Of a stretch of DNA of 64,000 nt, positions 43,600 through 54,270 are shown piece after piece (position 1 is the first letter of the stretch; each line of letters begins with the position of its first letter). This DNA is from Phocoena phocoena (taxonomy: Eukaryota; Chordata; Mammalia; Artiodactyla; Phocoenidae): assembly GCF_963924675.1 (NCBI RefSeq), contig NC_089224.1, forward strand, positions 68,805,464-68,869,463, in the 5' to 3' direction. Made by a program: the position numbers and the translations under genes. The notes beneath the pieces were generated by a model that saw only the letters and a program-made list of their open reading frames with translations, searched no databases and was not told the DNA's origin.

Positions 43600-43874
43600 T
43601 AGATGTCAATAAATGAAGACCAATGAGTATAGTTTTAATTCAGAAGGGGGTCAGACTTGAGTCTCATGGCTTACAATAGTCTAGCAAAAATAGATTCTAG
43701 TAAAATTACAGATGGCTAAAGCAGCGGACTTCAACCTATCTGTTAAAATGGTGAACTCAGTAAATCTTGGACCCATAATCAGCTCCCTCCCCATGAAGCT
43801 TGCTGGCATTTCTAGAAGCAGGGCAAGGTGAGTAGTATCAACTGCACATTTTCTGTTTGCTTTGAATTCTACTA

Positions 43875-43990
43875 AGCAACTGCTGGACACTTATCAAGTG
43901 CATCACTGTGCAGTACGCTGGAGGGAGAAAGGAGTCAATGAACACGCTGCTTGCTTCATAAAGCTCACAGTCTAATGAGAGCTCAGCAGA
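43875..43990 (-). mobile_element. L2 LINE fragment, antisense
   Basis: Diverged L2 reverse blocks: 'gacacttatcaagtgcatcactgtgcag' and 'gcttcataaagctcacagtctaatgagag'. Confidence 0.5.
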
Positions 43991-44264
43991 GACACAAGCT
44001 GGGGGCTCTGAAAGGCTCAGGGTACTGACAGGGCTCTGGCAACTGGTGGAGTAGAATTCCGGCAAGTTGATTTCCTTCCCCACAACAGCACAGGTTTCTC
44101 TGAGCCCCACTGGTGTTGATTCCATCACCAGCCCCCCACTATGCTCAACCCCAGGTCCCCCAACAAAGTTTGAGGGCGGCAGCAAAGCACACATCTCTCT
44201 GTCCGCCTTTTGCAAATTAAACTGTCATCTTGGGAAATAGGACCTGAGGAGTTGCTAGTATTGA

Positions 44265-44785
44265 TACTCATTTGCTCAAGTATTTCCAGTGGCTTCTAAG
44301 TATTTAGAATGAATTCCAAATCCCTGTTCAAGGCCATCGATACCCTGTGTGATCTGCTTCTTTTTTTCTCTCTGAGCTCATCTCCTACCACTTTCGCTCT
44401 TGCTTTGTAAAGTCCACAAACACTGGGAGTCTTTCTTATGCTCAAATACAAGATGCTCCTTGCATCTGCCCAAATTGTTCTTCCCTCTAGGGGTGCAGGT
44501 TCCTAGAATTTGCCAGGGCTGATTCTTGTCATTAAGGACTCACCCCTAATATGTCACCTCCTTTGAGCTTTCCTCTGACCTTCCAATCCAAGGTGGCCCA
44601 TCAGGCACTCTCTATTTCAGCACAGTTTTCTTTTCTTTATACGATGTATAACTGTTTGACATCTCCTTTTTTGAACGTGCTTATTATCTGTCTCCCTCTG
44701 TTGTAATGAAAGCTTTCTGAAAACAGAGGCCTTGACCTCATGCTTAGAGCTGTGCTTGTCACATGGCAGGTATTATGTTGTCTGG
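44265..44785 (+). mobile_element. L2 LINE 3' UTR
   Basis: L2 3' UTR order in sense orientation: 'gaatgaattccaaatccctg', 'aaggccatcgataccctgtgtgatctgc', 'ctgcccaaattgttcttccctc', 'tatgtcacctcctttgagctttcctctgacc' and 'gaaagctttctgaaaacagaggccttg'. Confidence 0.7.
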
Positions 44786-45354
44786 CTGGACTGGCTGACT
44801 CAGTGTTGAACCTCCACATCCTAGCGCCATCAAGGCAACACCGTCTACTGACAGAACTCTGCCTGCTTCCAGGGATGTGCCCTGGAATCAGTTCTGCCCT
44901 AGTATTCTTGAGCTAATGATGTTTCTCTTCTCACCAGTGAAGGGATATCCTTCCCTGCTGGTCTTCCTCCTGTCTCATGCCCTCTAGTTTCTGGACAAGT
45001 CCTACGTTCAGAACTGTTTACAGGACTCCAGGCTAGATTCTCTACCTGGCTACCTGACTTTGAGATTGTACCTTTTATTAGGTCATCTGTCTCCCTCACT
45101 GAAAGTGTTTCTTGGAGGAGCCAGAAGCAGTTAGGTCATACTGTTTGGTGGACGACGGTGAGGTAATGCTATAGATCCAGAATGCCCTTGCGTTGCTTTC
45201 CCATTCCCTGCTATGAGGTATTCAGCTGGCTTGGTTTCATTTCTATTTTCCTTGCCTGATTCAGCTCTTCTGAAGCAGACATAAAAATTGCCATTTCTTT
45301 CTTAGACCATCATTTGGTTTATGTTTGCCTTTGATCCCTAACTGCTTTCTTCTT

Positions 45355-45570
45355 TTTTTTTTTTTTTTTTTTTTTTTTTGCGGTATGCGGGCCTCTCACT
45401 GTTGTGGCCTCTCCCGTTGCGGAGCACAGGCTCCGGACGTGCAGGCTCAGCGGCCATGGCTCACGGGCCCAGCCGCTCCGCGGCATGAGGGATCTTCCCG
45501 GACCGGGGCACGAACCCGTGTCCCCTGCATTGGCAGGCGGACTCTCAACCACTGCGCCACCAGGGAAGCC
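45355..45570 (-). mobile_element. CHR-type SINE, antisense, little diverged
   Basis: A long poly-T (about 28) precedes a CHR copy very close to the family pattern ('gcggtatgcgggcctctcac' to 'caccagggaagcc'). The perfect 13-bp target-site duplication 'ctgctttcttctt' is at 45342-45354 and 45571-45583. The intact tail and duplication indicate a recent insertion. Confidence 0.95.
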
Positions 45571-46130
45571 CTGCTTTCTTCTTAAGTGCTAGAAAATTTT
45601 GCTTCACATATGAAGTCAATATAACATGACCTGGATGCATAAAAGCTGTAATTATATGACCGTAATTTATTATTTATTGAGTGCTGACAGTGCTCTTGGG
45701 TTAGAACAAAGTACAGGAAAAAAGACAAGTTTCTGTTTTAGGTCAGACAGAGTGAATTTGCTTCCACGTTACCTTTGGAAGGCTCATCAGAGAGAAGCTC
45801 AGCAGCAAAACAGGTTTTAAATCATTAAGGTTGGATGATGGATCTTTGATATGGATCTTATTATCACTGGCCCACCAGGTGGATAGCTTACATAGCTGAG
45901 TGCCTGCTAGGTACAAACCATTGTGAGCAAACCTCTGTGCCTGCTGACAAGAGGATACACAGATGTAAAAGCTGTAAGCCTAAGGAGAGGTTGCAAACGT
46001 GGGTCTGCAGGCTAGATTCAACTGACAGATTTTTTTTTTCTCTCGTCTGCAGTGTTTGTTTGCTTTTTTGTTTTTATGAGCTAATATTTTAAAGCTTGGA
46101 GTTTTACATTTAAAAAATATGGATTTCTTG

Positions 46131-46469
46131 GGACTTCCCTGGTGGTCCAGTGGTAAAGAATCCGCCTTCCAATGCGGGGAACGCGGGTCCGATCCCTGGT
46201 CAGGCAACTAAGATCCCCCATGACGCGGGGCAACTAAGCCTGCATGTCACAACTACTGAGCTCACACGCCTCAACAAGAGAGCCCGTGTGCCGCAAACTA
46301 CAGAGCCCACGCGCTCTGGAGCCTGTGCACCACAACTAGAGAGAGAAAACCCACATGCCACAACTAGAGAGAAGCCCGCGTGCAGCAACGAAGAGACCAC
46401 GTGCTGCAATGAAAGATCCCATATGCTGCAACTAAGAGCCGACACAGCCAAAAAAAAAATTTATGTATG
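46131..46469 (+). mobile_element. Longer tRNA-derived SINE (CHR-1/Bov-tA-like)
   Basis: It begins 'ggacttccctggtggtccagtgg', with a tRNA B-box-like 'gggtccgatccctgg'. A middle of loosely repeated 'cacaactagagag'/'gcaactaagag' units follows, then a short A-tail. The target-site duplication 'tggatttcttg' flanks it at 46120-46130 and 46470-46480. Confidence 0.88.
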
Positions 46470-48509
46470 TGGATTTCTTGTTTTTCTTGACATATTGAAA
46501 GGCCTGACAACATTAGACCCATATTCCCACTCTGGAGAAATTGGCTGGAGCTGAGGAATTACTGCCCTCTTCTGGTGGAACATTCATTCACCGATTCCTC
46601 ACACTCTTTGCTACCCTTTAATCCTGCAAGCTCCCCTTGTCAGCACAGAGCAGGAAATGTAATTGCACATTGGAGAAATCACTGTGGGAGAGATCAATAG
46701 AAATACAAAGACAGGATGGAGTAAGAGACATATGAGCCAAGTCTTGAAGGAGGGTCAGAATTTCAAAAGACTGAGATGGAAGAAAGAATTCTCAGTGGAC
46801 GGACTGATGGAAGGCAGGGCCCAGCAGCTGGAAAGTCTGGGTGGTGCAGGCGGAGATGCAGAAATCTAAAATGGAAATGTTTTAGAGGATAAGAGGCCGA
46901 TGAGAATGTTTCTTTGATATTCTGGACTTACTAATTGCCAGTATGAGTCCAGAAAGTACCTGTCATTGAAGCAAAAGAGAACCTGAGATGGGCAGAGAAG
47001 ATACTTTTAAGAATCCTTTCAGGAATGAAAGAGAAAAATGTGTCCATTTCTGCCAACAAAAAAAAAGAATTTTTTTTTCTGAACTTTAAAAATAAGTTCA
47101 TTGTTTAAAAATCTGGAAAAGGTAATATAAGCTTAATATGGAAATAAAAATCACAGGTAATCCCACCATTCATGACATTACTTAGTTAATTGAATTGTAG
47201 AGTATTAGTATTTATTTATATGTAGATAAACAAGTACTATAGATTTATATACAGTACTATGGATTTTTATAAAAATATATTGGCATGTATCCTATTGACT
47301 AGTTACTTGCTTTTCTTCACCTAACAGTGACCTTTTCTCTATGTTACTAACTGGTCTTCTATAATTTTTAAATGGCTGGGTGATAGTCTACATATGAATG
47401 TACAATAACTAGTTATTTTTTATTTGTTGTTAGTTAACTGTACCTAATGTTTTATTATTATATTAAACATTGTAATCGTATTTATTTATAGCCATGTAGA
47501 TAAATATCTCCATAGATAAATCATAATCTTATGTAAAACTTATTTCCTTATGAGAAATTTCTCTAGGTTGAATTGCTCAGTTATAGAGAAGATATTTTTG
47601 AAAAAGTTCATTCACTTTTATAACAATAATTAACCTCTATAAAGTCTAAACTCTGCAGACTCCAGCATTAGATTCAGAGATTCACTGAATATTAAGGTTA
47701 GGTGGAGTTTTGACAAAATCAGTCATAATGCTTTTATTTTACATATAAAAAATTAAGAGTCTGAATTGGAGTTGCCTAAGTATATAGCCAGTGAATAAAT
47801 AAGGACAATGAAATATCCCTCTGGAAAAGCCATTATGTTAAATATACTGAATTATACACTGGTTATATCTGAGTAAATTGGGTTAAAAGTGACTCTGTAT
47901 ATTTTCCAGTTATAAATTCATGGCCAAAGTATTACCACAACAAACCTATGAAGATGAATTGAGGTGGGAAAATTACTGGCTAGGAGCAGACTGTTAGACC
48001 ATGTAATGTAAGTTAATCTTTCCTAAGACTTCTCTGAGCATAGCAGGTAGTTCTCAGTGTTTCTAAAGAGTTCACTGACTCATGGGAGTGGAATGGTTTG
48101 CTCCCAGAAAGGATTTTAACCACCCTGATTCAGCAAAACCACCCTCAGTCCTCTTGTAAACTCTGGGTTTTCTGCAATAGTTCAACACAGAATGCCTTTA
48201 ACTCTCACTTTAATTTATGTTGACACCATCCTTGCCATTTGTCAATGAAGTAGGTAAATAGTATCCAGGAAGAAATGGACTGAATACATGGCATAGGGTA
48301 AGAGTATGTTCAATCTAATTAAAACCTCAGCTTGGTTAAACCTCGTTTAAAGTTACATTTTAAGGTGCTCCTTGTTGAATTTATGTGAATGGAAAATATG
48401 GGAGATTTTCCTGAGATCTGATGGAGTGCAAGATTACCCATAAATAAGAGGCATATGATTCACAGACCATCAGAGTATATTACTAATCATATTATACTGT
48501 ATTATATTT

Positions 48510-48725
48510 TTATGTAGAGCTTGCCATGTGTTAGAACATCTACAAAATGCTTTACATATATTATTCTGTGTAACCATACCAGCAACGCTATGAGGTAGAT
48601 AATATTTTTCTACTTTACAGTAAACTGAGGTTTAGAGATTTTTAATAATTTGCTCAAAGACATATAACTGCTCAATGGTGGAGGTAGAACTGAAATCCAC
48701 ATCTGATTGACTTCAAAGCCGTCAA
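48510..48725 (-). mobile_element. MIR SINE, antisense
   Basis: Reverse-orientation MIR: 'tagagcttgccatgtgttag', 'gctttacatatattattctg', 'acgctatgaggtagataatat', 'ctttacagtaaactgaggttta' and 'tttgctcaaagacatataactgc'. Confidence 0.75.
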
Positions 48726-49129
48726 CCAGATTTCCATCATATTGAATTTTCACTGTAATTCTTACCCCTAGAAATTTCAAGGACTCTGCCAAAGCATGAC
48801 TAATTCATGAGCCAATCCATAGCATTTGTAAGTCAAATGCTTAGACAGGTTTCTTGCTGTAGAATGGAATTAGCAGGAGGGGCTGGGATATAGAATTAGG
48901 AAATAAACTGATATTCCCTTTCTGGGAATGAGATACTATTTAGCGGTCCAGGAAGATGGCATGATAAAGAGTCAGTAAGAAGTCATGGGTATCCAACAAA
49001 GGTGTGAGAACATGGGCAAAGGGACAGAATAGGCTGGACTGGACAGAGTCTATCTGCAGGCAACTAGGGTTATAGTGCAAAGCCCTGAGGTGCTGAATCA
49101 ACCTAGTGGACGAGGGTTGGATTTGTTCT

Positions 49130-49310
49130 AGGTTAGTAGTTCGCTAATTTGAGCATATATCAGAATGCTCTGAAGGCACATGAAAACACAGGTTTCTGAT
49201 TCAGTAGATCTGGGGCAGGGCCTGAGAATTTACATTACTAAAAAGTTCCCAGATGTTGATGCTGCTTCTGGTCTGGGACCACCCTTGAGTGCCATTGCCC
49301 CAGTGCCACA
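49130..49310. mobile_element. MER5A-like (hAT-Charlie) fossil
   Basis: The stretch 'atcagaatgctctgaaggcacatgaaaa', 'gattcagtagatctggggcagggcctgagaatttacatt', 'aaaagttcccagatgttgatgctgc' resembles MER5/MER20 non-autonomous hAT elements, including the weak inverted ends. Confidence 0.6.
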
Positions 49311-49925
49311 GGCCAGGCCAGCCTGCAGCTCTAAGCAGTGTGATTCCAGCTGTAGGAAATGAGATTTGTGTGACGAAAGTCAGGCAGGTCATTGCAATGA
49401 CAGAATTATCTCTGAGATCCTGAATTGCATTTCACAATATCCAGAGGTTGATGGTTTGCCCCAAATAATTAAACTTGCAGAGAGAGGATGGGTTTTCTCA
49501 GGCTTTTTCGTCCAGTGAGTACCATATGTTTTCCTTCTGGGTAGATAACTGACTCTAGCCCACCACAAACAAAGGTCTAAAAATAAAGCAAGAAAATTTC
49601 TAGTTCCTTGACTATTACGGACCCCAACCCAAATCCAGATTGGCTTCTCTGTTGCTGGCCCCTAAAAATCTTATTATGGATGAGCAGCCCCTAGGGACTT
49701 TATTACACTTACTCCATTTGAATCATTTTGTTAACTCGGGTTACGAGAAAACCTGTGTTTTCTCAAGCATCATTTACCTTTAAGCTTTTTATATTTTAGA
49801 GGCAACACTTTGCAAATTGATTTACACTCATATTATTAGTGTATTAGCTTTAAAAAAAAGAAACTATAGTATGATCTCATATTTTTAAAAATCCACCTCT
49901 AAAAGAATGAGCCTTGAATTTCATA

Positions 49926-49927
<2 letters not shown>

Positions 49928-49971
<44 letters not shown>
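49928..49971. repeat. (GT)n microsatellite
   Basis: An uninterrupted GT run of about 22 units, likely length-polymorphic. The Cys/Val-repeat open frame across it is an artefact of the repeat. Confidence 0.97.
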
Positions 49972-49978
<7 letters not shown>

Positions 49979-50069
49979 CTTTCATTTGTTTCGTTTTTAG
50001 AGTGGGAGTTTCTGAGTTTAATGAATGGAGTATAAATTCTATTTTTAAGGTGTTTAGAGAAAAGCAATT

Positions 50070-50338
50070 AAAAAAAATTTTTTTAAATATAAATTTTATT
50101 TATTTGGTTGCACTGGGTCTTAGTTGTGGCAGGCAGGCTCCTTAGTTACGACTCACGGGCTCCTTAGTTGTGGCTCACCAGCTCCTTAGTTGCAGAACGT
50201 GGGTTGCTTAGTTGCAGCTCGAGGGCTCCTTAGTTGTGGCATGTGAACTCTTAGTGACAGCATGCATGTGGGATCTAGTTCCCTGACCAGGGGTAAACCC
50301 AGGCCCCCTGCATTGGGAGCACTACCACGGAAGTCCCA
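50070..50338 (-). mobile_element. Longer tRNA-derived SINE, antisense
   Basis: Reverse complement of the same type as at 46131: 'gttgcactgggtcttagttgtgg', repeated 'ctccttagttgtggc' units, and an end 'ccctgaccaggggtaaaccc...ccacggaagtccc'. Imperfect target-site duplications 'agaaaagcaatt' (50058-50069) and 'agaagcaatt' (50339-50348). Confidence 0.85.
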
Positions 50339-50407
50339 AGAAGCAATTCTTTAATAACTGAGTCAACCAATTACAGATTTTAGATTAGAAAGGGATCTTA
50401 GAAATTA

Positions 50408-50473
50408 TCTAGTTCAGAAGTAGGCAAACTTTCTCTGTAAAAGATTGCACAATAAGTATTTTCACTTCTGCAA
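50408..50473. mobile_element. Ancient interspersed repeat, left part (interrupted)
   Basis: The phrase 'agtaggcaaactttctctgtaaaagattgcac' and 'aataagtattttcacttctgcaag' belong to a widespread old mammalian repeat that continues at about 51400. I cannot name the family. Confidence 0.5.
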
Positions 50474-51399
50474 GTATGTTATTGTGGTGTAGTGAGAAAT
50501 ATATATTTTGGTCTTCATTCCAATTCCCGGCTGGAGCGCCTAAAATTTTTGTAATTTACAAAGCAGTGATGGTGCTAGGAACATCTTTTGTTCTTATATT
50601 TGGTCTTTAACCCTGGCTCTTGATGCAGAGTTCCTAAATTCCTTGGAATATTGTGGGTGATAGGAGCATTATTTTTTCCAATGAGGCAGCTCTTGGTGGG
50701 CTCCTGGATAGCTTCAGTTTGGGGGCTTGTCAGCAGAAAGACCTGACCATAATTAGAAACGCAGAAATTTCAGCCTCATCCCCTCATCCTCCAGGGAGGG
50801 GAGAGAGGCTGGAGACTGAGTTAATGATTGATTTTGTCCCTGTGATGAAGTCTCCATAAGAATCTCTGAACCCTGGGGTTTCGAGAACTTCCATGTTGCT
50901 GAACACATTGAGGTGCCAGAAAGAGGGTGCACGTGGAGAAGGCAAGGAAACTCTGTACCGTTTCCCTCATACTATGCACCTCTTCCATCTGGCTGTTCCT
51001 GAGTTGTATCCTTTTATAATCAACCAGTAATCTAGTAAACAAACTGTTTTCCTGAGATCTGTGAGCTACTCTAGCAAATGATCAAAGCTAAGGAGGGAGT
51101 CGTGAGACTCTCCAGTTTACAGCCCATCAGTCAGCATAGGTGACAACCTGAGCTTTCAATTAAAGTGTGAGGCTTTCATCTAAAGTGTGGGGCAGTCTTG
51201 TGGCACCAAGACCTTAACCTGTGGGATCTGTGCCAACTCTGGACAGTTAGTGTCAGAATTGAGTTAAATTGTAGGACATCGAGATGGTATCCACAGAAAG
51301 TTGGGAAAATGCTTGGTTTGGGGGAAGAACCTATACATCTGTGTCAGAAGTATCATGAGTAGAGTGTAATCATAGAGAAAAACAAGTCATTTCCCTTGC
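50474..51399 (+). mobile_element. Ancient ERV LTR (MER21-like), inserted in an older repeat
   Basis: Blocks such as 'gtccctgtgatgaagtctccataagaatctctgaaccc', 'cttccatctggctgttcctgagttgtatcc', 'gtaatctagtaaacaaactgtt' and 'cttaacctgtgggatctgtgcc' are typical of an old mammalian ERV-class LTR. It separates two parts of another repeat, which sets the approximate edges. No internal genes. Confidence 0.55.
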
Positions 51400-51570
51400 A
51401 TCAGGCTATGTGGTCTCTGTTGTAACTATGACATTCCTGTTTTCATCCCAGACAGCAATAGACAATACAGAAATGAATGAATGTAGCTATATTCTAAAAA
51501 AAACTTTATTTAAAAAACTTGATGGTGGTCCACATTTGGCTCATGGGTCATAATGCACCAACCCCTGATC
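51400..51570. mobile_element. Ancient interspersed repeat, right part (continuation)
   Basis: 'tcaggctatgtggtctctgttgtaactatgac', 'agcaatagacaatacagaaatgaatgaatgtagc' and 'aactttatttaaaaaac...ccacatttggctcatgggtc' complete the repeat begun at 50408. Confidence 0.5.
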
Positions 51571-51574
51571 TAGT

Positions 51575-51715
51575 TCATTTCATTAGTTTATCTGTGAGGA
51601 AACTGAGGCCTGATTTGATTAGTGACTGGCTCAGCTCACTCAGCGAGCAAATGGCAGGGCAAAGTCTCATACTCGAGTCTGAATCCCAGACGAGTGTCTG
51701 TATCACAAAACCACT
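51575..51715 (-). mobile_element. MIR SINE fragment, antisense
   Basis: 'tttatctgtgaggaaactgaggcc', 'gagcaaatggcagggcaaagtctcatactcgag' and 'gaatcccagacgagtgtctg' fit the reverse MIR core. Confidence 0.6.
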
Positions 51716-53245
51716 TGTCACAGTAGGGAGTGTGGAGGTACCCTTTCTCTGCATCTGGTCAATCAATTTATGCATCAAAGATTTTATTCCTCCAGCTGCC
51801 CCTGCTGCACACACAGTATGAAACCAAGGGTTCCTAGTGTGTCCTTTGTGCTTTTCTGGTCACCTGGTTATAAAAATATCTCATCTCAAATGGCCTTTAA
51901 GAGGTTTGTATGCTTGTGAGAATAAAAGAAATGTACTTCTAAAAGTTTGAATTTTTTTCATTTTCCTTAGTTTGGTGGGCTAAATCTGACACTCTTCTAA
52001 AGAGGCCAAGGTTGAAGGTTTGATTCTTAAACGGACACAGAGAAGAGCTGTTCCAAGGCCACAGATGGTGCAGACCACCGACTGAGCATTTGTCACATGT
52101 GTTCTGTGATCTCACAGGGCTCCAGGAGAAAAGGGGAGTTGATCCAGAGCAAAGTGCTCCTGGGGAAAGAGAAAGACTCAGAGCTAACGTTTCTCCAGAT
52201 TAGAAGCAATTCATTTTCTTCGTTTTCCATGAAAACCACACTTTTTTCATGTTGATTTTAGAACAAAAACTGTCAACCTAACCTCTTTGCATCTTACGAA
52301 CATTAAGCTTCTTGATGATCTGCAAACTAAGTGAAACACTTTGTATATTCTTTAGTAGTATCTTGAGTGAATTTTTGTTGAAATCATCTGTCATCTTTGT
52401 CCTCCTTATGTAGGGTTATTTATTTTTTCATTATGTATCATCTTAGTATTATTATATCTTGCTATTTAACCATTCTTGTTATGTCAGACTTGACATCTAC
52501 TACCTGAATCTGTTACAAGGCACATCGCGCATACCTTTCAGTTAACTAGGAGAGTACTGTTGCCTTTTGGGAAGTGATGAATTTGACGCCTGGATTCAAG
52601 AATTCTTGAGGCAGAGTGTTCAAAAATTGTGAAAGATTTTTTGGGACTCCAAATCAGAGACCTATTTTATCTTCTTACAAATATATTTTTGGGTGCTTGG
52701 GTTTAAGAAAAACTGAGACGCTCTCAGGTTGTTTGATTTTGTATGTGTGTGTGTGCACATGAGCGTTGTGCTGTGCGTATATATGTGTGCTAGGGAGGGA
52801 GTTATTATGAGGATACATGTGGTCTGAAGCCACACCTGCAGATGTCAGGATCTGGGGCAGTCATCAGGTCCTGCCACTCTATTACTCTCTCTTTGTGGTC
52901 CTCTCACTTTATATTTTTTGCTGTTTGCTTTTTCTTTTGTTACCAGTTAGTCAATTTCCTGATTGATTATTCTCTATCTCAAATTAAATAGGACCCAGCT
53001 TTATGGTCTTTGCTAATTAGCATTACTCCATTGACAGAGCTTTCTTTCTAAGATGCCTAATGTGTCACCAGGAAGCCTTTGGATGGGTCCTCCTAGGACA
53101 GATGCCCACCTCAGTTCCAACTGGTGTCCCCTGTGTACAAAGAACAGCCTGGTGCTGCTGCCCTGAGTAGGATGGTATCATCTAGGAGTGAACACTGGAC
53201 AATGAGTTGAACAACTTCTTAAACTTTCATTGTATTGCTCTCTCT

Positions 53246-53461
53246 TTTTTTTTTTTTTTTTTTTTTTTTTGTGGTACGCGGACCTCTCACTGTTGTGGCC
53301 TCTCCCGTTGCGGAGCACAGGCTCCGGACACGCAGGCTCAGCGCCCATGGCTCACGGGCCCAGCCGCTCCGCGGCATGTGGGATCTTCCCAGACCGGGGC
53401 ACGAACCCATGTCCCCTGCATCGGCAGGCGGACTCCCAACCACTGCGCCACCAGGGAAGCC
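53246..53461 (-). mobile_element. CHR-type SINE, antisense, little diverged
   Basis: A poly-T of about 25 precedes a near-family-pattern copy ('gtggtacgcggacctctcac' to 'caccagggaagccc'). The flanks 'gctctctctt' and 'cctctatatt' give no convincing target-site duplication, so the exact edges are uncertain. Confidence 0.93.
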
Positions 53462-53469
53462 CCTCTATA

Positions 53470-54080
53470 TTTTTTATTGTAAAAGAAATTCACATTTTTT
53501 AATAAAAGTATTTTAAATACGCAAAACTTAAAGAAGAAAATAAAAGCATAATCCATCACCCACATATAACAACTATTAATTTTGCCGATCACTTTTAAGT
53601 TTTTTCTTTATGCATAGTTTCATATTGAGTAGAAAAAATAATGTATAAGTTTACATATTTTTTGTTTAACATTAGAGCATAGTTTTCTCTTGGTTATATA
53701 AATATCCTTCCAACGGTGATTGTAATTAGCTGCAATATATATCATAGCATAGTTAAACTGTATTTACTTAACCAGTGTTGGACATTTAGATGGTTTCATC
53801 TCTGCTTCTTAAAATTTGTTAGCATTTAGGATTATTTTGTTAAAACAAATTTCTAGAAGTAAATTTACAGGGTCAAAGAGGATGAAGTTTTTAAAACTTT
53901 TCATATGTATTGTCAAATTGTTTTCTAAAAGTTTATTCCAAGTTTTACTTTCACCAGCAGTATATGAGAGCGTATGTCTCATCACACTTCCACAGCATCG
54001 AATGACAGAATTTTAAAATGTCTTACTGTGTTAAAAAGGATGCCTTATTATTTTATCGCTAATTATTTATTGTATTGATT
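53470..54080 (-). mobile_element. Old LINE-like sequence, antisense
   Basis: Features of degenerate L1 3' UTRs in reverse: 'cataatccatcacccacatataacaactattaa', 'ggacatttagatggtttcatc', 'aaatttctagaagtaaatttacagggtcaaagag'. The family is not certain. Confidence 0.4.
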
Positions 54081-54202
54081 ATTCTGCTGTTGTTGCTGCA
54101 AGAAAGTAGTTGCAAGTCTAGCCATACCTATATAGAAATATGAAACACTTGCCTTTCAGTTTTTGCCATTTGAGATGCTAATACAGTGAATGTCTCCTCT
54201 AG

Positions 54203-54270
54203 CCTTCATACACCGAATTTGACATCAGTGGCAATGTCCTCGCTCTGATCTTCAATCAAGGAATGATCTG
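54203..54270 (+). CDS. TMC1: TMC1 exon 19: start of TM7, pore Asp572
   Basis: Sixty-eight bases between acceptor 'tcctctag' and donor 'CTG|gtaagc' encode residues 566-587 and two bases of Trp588: PSYTEFDISGNVLALIFNQG, then MI. Asp572 (54221-54223), whose human D572N/H changes cause DFNA36 deafness and which lines the pore, is intact. The 3' edge equals human c.1763, known from c.1763+3A>G. It is identical to the human sequence as recalled. Confidence 0.96.

Noticed and set aside
46131..46469. Repeated 'caactagagag' units resembling a CRISPR or minisatellite array
   Set aside because: The units are irregular, lack spacers, and occur inside a SINE with a target-site duplication.
49930..50145. 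Open frame starting with repeated Cys-Val
   Set aside because: It is only a translation of the GT microsatellite.
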